Origin: Chitinophagaceae bacterium
GTDB lineage: Bacteria > Bacteroidota > Bacteroidia > Chitinophagales > Chitinophagaceae
Assembly: GCA_025455245.1 (NCBI GenBank)
Contig: JALOMX010000053.1
Span: 1 to 9,192, forward strand
Direction of reading: 5' to 3'
Length of the DNA: 9,192 nucleotides
The stretch's first letter is position 1. Each line of letters opens with the position of its first letter. The notes beneath the pieces were generated by a model. That model searched no databases. It saw only the letters and a list, made by a program, of their open reading frames with translations, and had not been told where the DNA came from. The position numbers and the translations under genes are program-made. Shown here one piece after another: positions 5,783 through 9,192 of the stretch.

Positions 5783-7075
5783 TCAGAAAGAAACCATAAT
5801 CAAGGCAACAACTGCGGTTATCAATACCAGGCCAAAAGCCAACAGCAGTAGTTGCCTTAATTTTTTACTCCCGGCCCATAAGCCTATTCCCATTTTTACC
5901 ATAGTGTTGGTAATGGCTGCGATGATAATAGATTGAATTCCCAGTCTTGATTCGATTGAACTTCCTGTAAGTTTTGAAAGGGTAATGGTTATGGCATCAA
6001 TATCCGAAAAGCCGGCTATGGCACTTGAAATCACCATTCCTTTATCTCCCATATTTTCATGTGCATAGCTTACTATGAGTATGATAATGACATAAATTAT
6101 TCCAAAAGTAAAAGCACCTTGCAAATCCAGCGGATTCCGATTGGTGACATGGCTTACAGAGGCAGATTCTTTCCGGGTGGTATAGTATAAATAGACCGGA
6201 AAACAAATGGCTGACAAAAAAATAATACTCACAGGTAGCAGCAATTGTAACATCAGGGATTTGTTGAAAATAAAAGTCCAGAGAAGGATACGCAGAAACA
6301 TAATGGACGAAGCAGCCAGGATGGCAATGCTGCAATTTTGAACATCCTGAGGCATGTCGCGGCTTTTTCGTGCGAAAATCCAGGTGACCGCAGTACTTGA
6401 AACAAGGCCTCCGAAAATACCGCTTAACAGAATACCCCTTCGTGATCCCAAAAATTTGATGAGCAAATGGCCTACAAAGCCAAGGCCTGAGGTTAGAAGG
6501 ATTACCCAGCCTATTTCATGCGGATTCAGGTTGTTGTATGGTCCGTAATTTTTATTGGGCAAAAAGGGGAAAATCAACAGGGCCAGAATAACAAAACGGA
6601 TAAAAGCATACCATTCCTCAACGGTTATTTTACCGGCAATTGACCGCATTTGAACCTTGTAGGAAAGCAGCACAATAATCACCACCATTATGACGAGACT
6701 AATGGTCAGGTATCCTAAAAGACAGAAAGATCCCAGGAGAAAAGTGAGCAGAAAGGTCATTTCTGTGGTGGCACCTACATCGCCTTTTTGGGCAACAATA
6801 AAGTAGGATAATCCGGCAAGGATGGCAACGGCGAGGAGGATAATTAAATAAACAACAGGTGAAAACAGGAAATACAGGATTGCACCGAGATAACCAAGCA
6901 GGGCTGTAAAAGCAAATGTTCTTATTCCGGCAAAACTTTCTGCATTTTCCTTTAAAGCATCACGCTGCCGCTCCAGTCCAATCACCAATCCAATACCCAG
7001 GGCTACAAAAAGCCTTATGAAAAAGTCCTGTTGGGTAAGTTTGAACAGTTCGGTATCAATGATGAATTGATCCAT
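5783..7075 (-). CDS. MgtC/SapB-like + DUF4010 integral membrane protein
   Basis: Polytopic membrane protein of 430 residues with about 11-12 hydrophobic segments. The N-terminal third matches the MgtC/SapB pattern: GIGLVIGLERQ (27-37) and GIRTFAFTALLG (50-61), followed by further helices to about 137. The C-terminal part matches DUF4010, with conserved polar patches inside helices: GGLVSSTAVT (222-231), GFSDIDAIT (355-363) and NTMVKMGIG (390-398). MgtC proteins are linked to survival in low magnesium and to modulation of partner membrane proteins; whether this two-domain form transports an ion is not established, and no substrate can be given. The soluble link between the halves is short. It has its own short leader after the gcvP terminator and converges with the 84-residue gene. 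No Shine-Dalgarno site is seen before the ATG. Confidence 0.9.
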   Translation of the reverse strand: MDQFIIDTELFKLTQQDFFIRLFVALGIGLVIGLERQRDALKENAESFAGIRTFAFTALLGYLGAILYFLFSPVVYLIILLAVAILAGLSYFIVAQKGDVGATTEMTFLLTFLLGSFCLLGYLTISLVIMVVIIVLLSYKVQMRSIAGKITVEEWYAFIRFVILALLIFPFLPNKNYGPYNNLNPHEIGWVILLTSGLGFVGHLLIKFLGSRRGILLSGIFGGLVSSTAVTWIFARKSRDMPQDVQNCSIAILAASSIMFLRILLWTFIFNKSLMLQLLLPVSIIFLSAICFPVYLYYTTRKESASVSHVTNRNPLDLQGAFTFGIIYVIIILIVSYAHENMGDKGMVISSAIAGFSDIDAITITLSKLTGSSIESRLGIQSIIIAAITNTMVKMGIGLWAGSKKLRQLLLLAFGLVLITAVVALIMVSF

Positions 7076-7096
7076 AATTGTTTATGCAATTTACCG

Positions 7097-7124
7097 AAAA
7101 AGTACTGCCCTGCCTATGATCAAA
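7097..7124 (-). promoter_or_regulatory. Weak candidate promoter of the MgtC-like gene
   Basis: On the minus strand TACTTTTT (7097-7104) matches five of the six fixed bases of TAnnTTTG, and a TTTG lies 16 nt upstream (7121-7124), a little closer than the usual 19-21. A promoter is expected here because the gcvP terminator lies just upstream. Confidence 0.3.
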
Positions 7125-7134
7125 AAGGGTAAAT

Positions 7135-7165
7135 AAAAAAAATCCCCGGTGCCAAACCGGGGATT
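7135..7165 (-). terminator. Rho-independent terminator of gcvP
   Basis: A perfect 9-bp stem (AATCCCCGG / CCGGGGATT, 7141-7149 with 7157-7165) encloses a 7-nt loop. On the minus strand it is followed by eight consecutive T residues, two of which form the base of the stem. It begins 20 bp after the gcvP stop codon, so transcripts should end before the MgtC-like gene. Confidence 0.95.
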
Positions 7166-7185
7166 AGTATTTCAATCCATTGTAA

Positions 7186-9192
7186 TCAACTTACGGTTTC
7201 TTCCTCCGCATAACTGCTGACCGGTTCACAGGTACAAATGAGGTTCCTGTCACCAAAAGTGTTGTTGATGCGTGAAATGGACGGCCAGAATTTGCTCTCG
7301 CGAACCCAGGTAAGGGGGAAAGCTGCTTCTTCGCGGCTGTAAGGACGGTCCCAACCGGAATCAATCAATACTTCCTGTGTATGGGGTGCATTTTTAAGAA
7401 CATTATTGGCTTTGTCTGCCTGACCATTTTCAATGGCAGCAATTTCTTTCCTGATACTGAGCATGGCATCACAAAAACGGTCAAGCTCATCTTTGTCTTC
7501 ACTTTCGGTTGGCTCAATCATAATGGTGCCGGGTACCGGGAAGCTGAGCGTAGGTGCATGAAAGCCGTAGTCCATTAAACGCTTTGCCACATCCTCAGCT
7601 TCAATACCTGCACTTTGCTTAAATGGCCTCAGATCCACGATAAATTCATGGGCGCAGGTTCCGTTGTTTCCGGTATATAAAATAGGATAGTGGTCCTGCA
7701 AACGGGCCCTCATGTAATTGGCGTTCAGGATGGCATATTCAGTTGCTTTTTTAAGCCCATCGCCTCCAAGCATGCATGCGTATGCATAGCTTATCAGCAA
7801 AATAGAAGCGGATCCGAAGGGTGCTGCAGAAACGGCGCCCTCAAGACGGCCTTGTTGTAAAAGCAATGTTTCATTGCTCGGCATTTGCATAAAGTCGTCA
7901 AGCAAATGTGCTTTAAAGCAAATTGGGCCCATGCCGGGACCGCCGCCACCGTGAGGAATGGCGAAGGTCTTATGCAGGTTTAAATGACATACATCGGCTC
8001 CAATAGCAGCCGGTGAGGTAAGTCCAACCTGCGCATTCATATTGGCGCCATCCATATAAACCTGTCCACCGTGCTGGTGTACAATTTCGCAAATCTCAAG
8101 AACCGATTCTTCGAAAATACCATAAGTGCTTGGGTAGGTAATCATGGTGCCTGCAAGTACTGAACTGTATTGTTCTGCTTTTGCCCGAAAATCTTCAACA
8201 TCGATATAGCCGTTTTCCAGTGCTTTTACCACAACCACTTTCATTCCTGCCATTACTGCACTTGCCGGGTTGGTACCGTGGGCACTGATGGGTATGAGCA
8301 TAACATTCCGGTGGATGTCGCCATTGCGAAGGTGAAAATTGCGGATGGCCAGCAGACCTGCATATTCGCCTTGCGCACCGCTGTTGGGTTGCAGCCAGCA
8401 ATGGTCGAAACCGGTTGACTCGCAAAGGTATGCGCTCAATCTTTTCATCATGGTCTGATAACCTTCAACCTGATCCAAAGGTGCAAAGGGGTGCATTTTA
8501 CTCCAGTGGTTCCAGCTAAGGGGAATCATTTCCGTGGCCGCATTCAGTTTCATGGTGCAACTGCCGAGGCTTATCATGGATGTGTTCAGGCTAAGGTCCT
8601 TGTTTTCCAGCTTTTTTATGTAACGCATCATTTGGCTTTCGCTGCGATAGGTGTTGAAAACCGGATGCGTCATAAATTCTGTGGTCCGGACAGCAAAAGT
8701 GGGTATATGGTGCAGGGAGGCATCATCATGGAAAAATACGGTTGCTTCTTTTTCAATAGACTGTGCAAACACATAAGCAATATCCAGAATATCCTTTTGG
8801 GTAGTGGTTTCATCTATTGAAATGCCAATGCTTCCTTTTGCAAAATACCTGAAATTAATTTGAGCACTTTCAGCAAGTTCCCTGATCGAAGCATGATTTG
8901 GTGTCTCAATATTTATCGTGTCAAAGAAGGAATCATATTTAATGGCAAAGCCCATATCACGCAGGCTTTCTGCCAGCACTTGTGTAAGGATGGCCACTCT
9001 TTTTGCAATATTTTTCAATCCTTCGGGACCATGGTACACTGCATACATGGCAGCCATATTGGCAAGCAATGCCTGGGCAGTACAAATATTGGAAGTGGCC
9101 TTTTCCCTTTTGATATGTTGTTCCCTTGTTTGCAAAGCCATACGCAGGGCCCTTTTCCCCTGGGCGTCAATACTAACCCCGATGATACGTCC
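7186..9192 (-). CDS. gcvP: Glycine decarboxylase P-protein, single-chain form (5' partial)
   Basis: PLP-dependent P-protein of the glycine cleavage system. It decarboxylates glycine and loads the aminomethyl group on the lipoyl arm of H-protein, feeding one-carbon units to tetrahydrofolate. The window holds 668 residues, with the frame open to the edge ([16 protein letters not shown]), so about 290 N-terminal residues are missing from a usual length near 960. The end of the first half ([18 protein letters not shown]) and the start of the second ([10 protein letters not shown], about 208-217) are on one chain, so this is not the split GcvPA/GcvPB type. The PLP lysine is in LHKTF (visible residue 408, codon 7969-7971), followed by the glycine-rich [11 protein letters not shown] loop. 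No frameshift or missing motif is visible. A strong terminator follows directly. Other gcv genes are not in the window. Confidence 0.97.
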   Translation of the reverse strand, partial: GRIIGVSIDAQGKRALRMALQTREQHIKREKATSNICTAQALLANMAAMYAVYHGPEGLKNIAKRVAILTQVLAESLRDMGFAIKYDSFFDTINIETPNHASIRELAESAQINFRYFAKGSIGISIDETTTQKDILDIAYVFAQSIEKEATVFFHDDASLHHIPTFAVRTTEFMTHPVFNTYRSESQMMRYIKKLENKDLSLNTSMISLGSCTMKLNAATEMIPLSWNHWSKMHPFAPLDQVEGYQTMMKRLSAYLCESTGFDHCWLQPNSGAQGEYAGLLAIRNFHLRNGDIHRNVMLIPISAHGTNPASAVMAGMKVVVVKALENGYIDVEDFRAKAEQYSSVLAGTMITYPSTYGIFEESVLEICEIVHQHGGQVYMDGANMNAQVGLTSPAAIGADVCHLNLHKTFAIPHGGGGPGMGPICFKAHLLDDFMQMPSNETLLLQQGRLEGAVSAAPFGSASILLISYAYACMLGGDGLKKATEYAILNANYMRARLQDHYPILYTGNNGTCAHEFIVDLRPFKQSAGIEAEDVAKRLMDYGFHAPTLSFPVPGTIMIEPTESEDKDELDRFCDAMLSIRKEIAAIENGQADKANNVLKNAPHTQEVLIDSGWDRPYSREEAAFPLTWVRESKFWPSISRINNTFGDRNLICTCEPVSSYAEEETVS

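Overview
The window looks like ordinary chromosomal DNA from a member of the Bacteroidota, perhaps near Sphingobacteriia/Chitinophagia; I cannot place it more finely. Support comes from two exact copies of the phylum's -7 promoter element (TAnnTTTG), the near absence of Shine-Dalgarno sites, a TPR-type histidine kinase paired with a NarL-type regulator, a single-chain glycine decarboxylase, and a small standalone asparaginase-type domain. I see no insertion sequence, prophage, CRISPR array, tRNA or rRNA.

Layout from left to right. A 5'-truncated TPR histidine kinase reads rightward and meets, tail to tail, a NarL/LuxR response regulator reading leftward, with 33 bp between them. The two are very probably a two-component pair in an unusual convergent arrangement. 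Upstream of the regulator on the same strand is a MATE-family exporter. Upstream of the exporter, 273 bp of non-coding DNA carry a good candidate promoter that directly abuts an array of 8-bp repeats.

Next come two leftward genes that are probably co-transcribed: a standalone asparaginase-type domain (promoter-proximal) and a saccharopine-dehydrogenase-like NAD(P) oxidoreductase. A 132-bp divergent control region with inverted repeats separates them from a rightward 84-residue protein of unknown function, whose sequence pattern hints at an Sm-like barrel. That small gene converges on a leftward membrane protein of the MgtC + DUF4010 type. A strong intrinsic terminator then marks the end of a leftward glycine decarboxylase gene (gcvP), whose 5' part lies beyond the window.

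Most genes are unrelated housekeeping or transport functions. The only likely functional units are the kinase/regulator pair (possibly with the exporter) and the asparaginase-domain/oxidoreductase pair. I did not find a convincing new multi-gene system. The best leads are the octamer array against the exporter promoter, the possibly leaderless exporter mRNA, the isolated perfect Shine-Dalgarno site on the regulator gene, and the Sm-like small protein.
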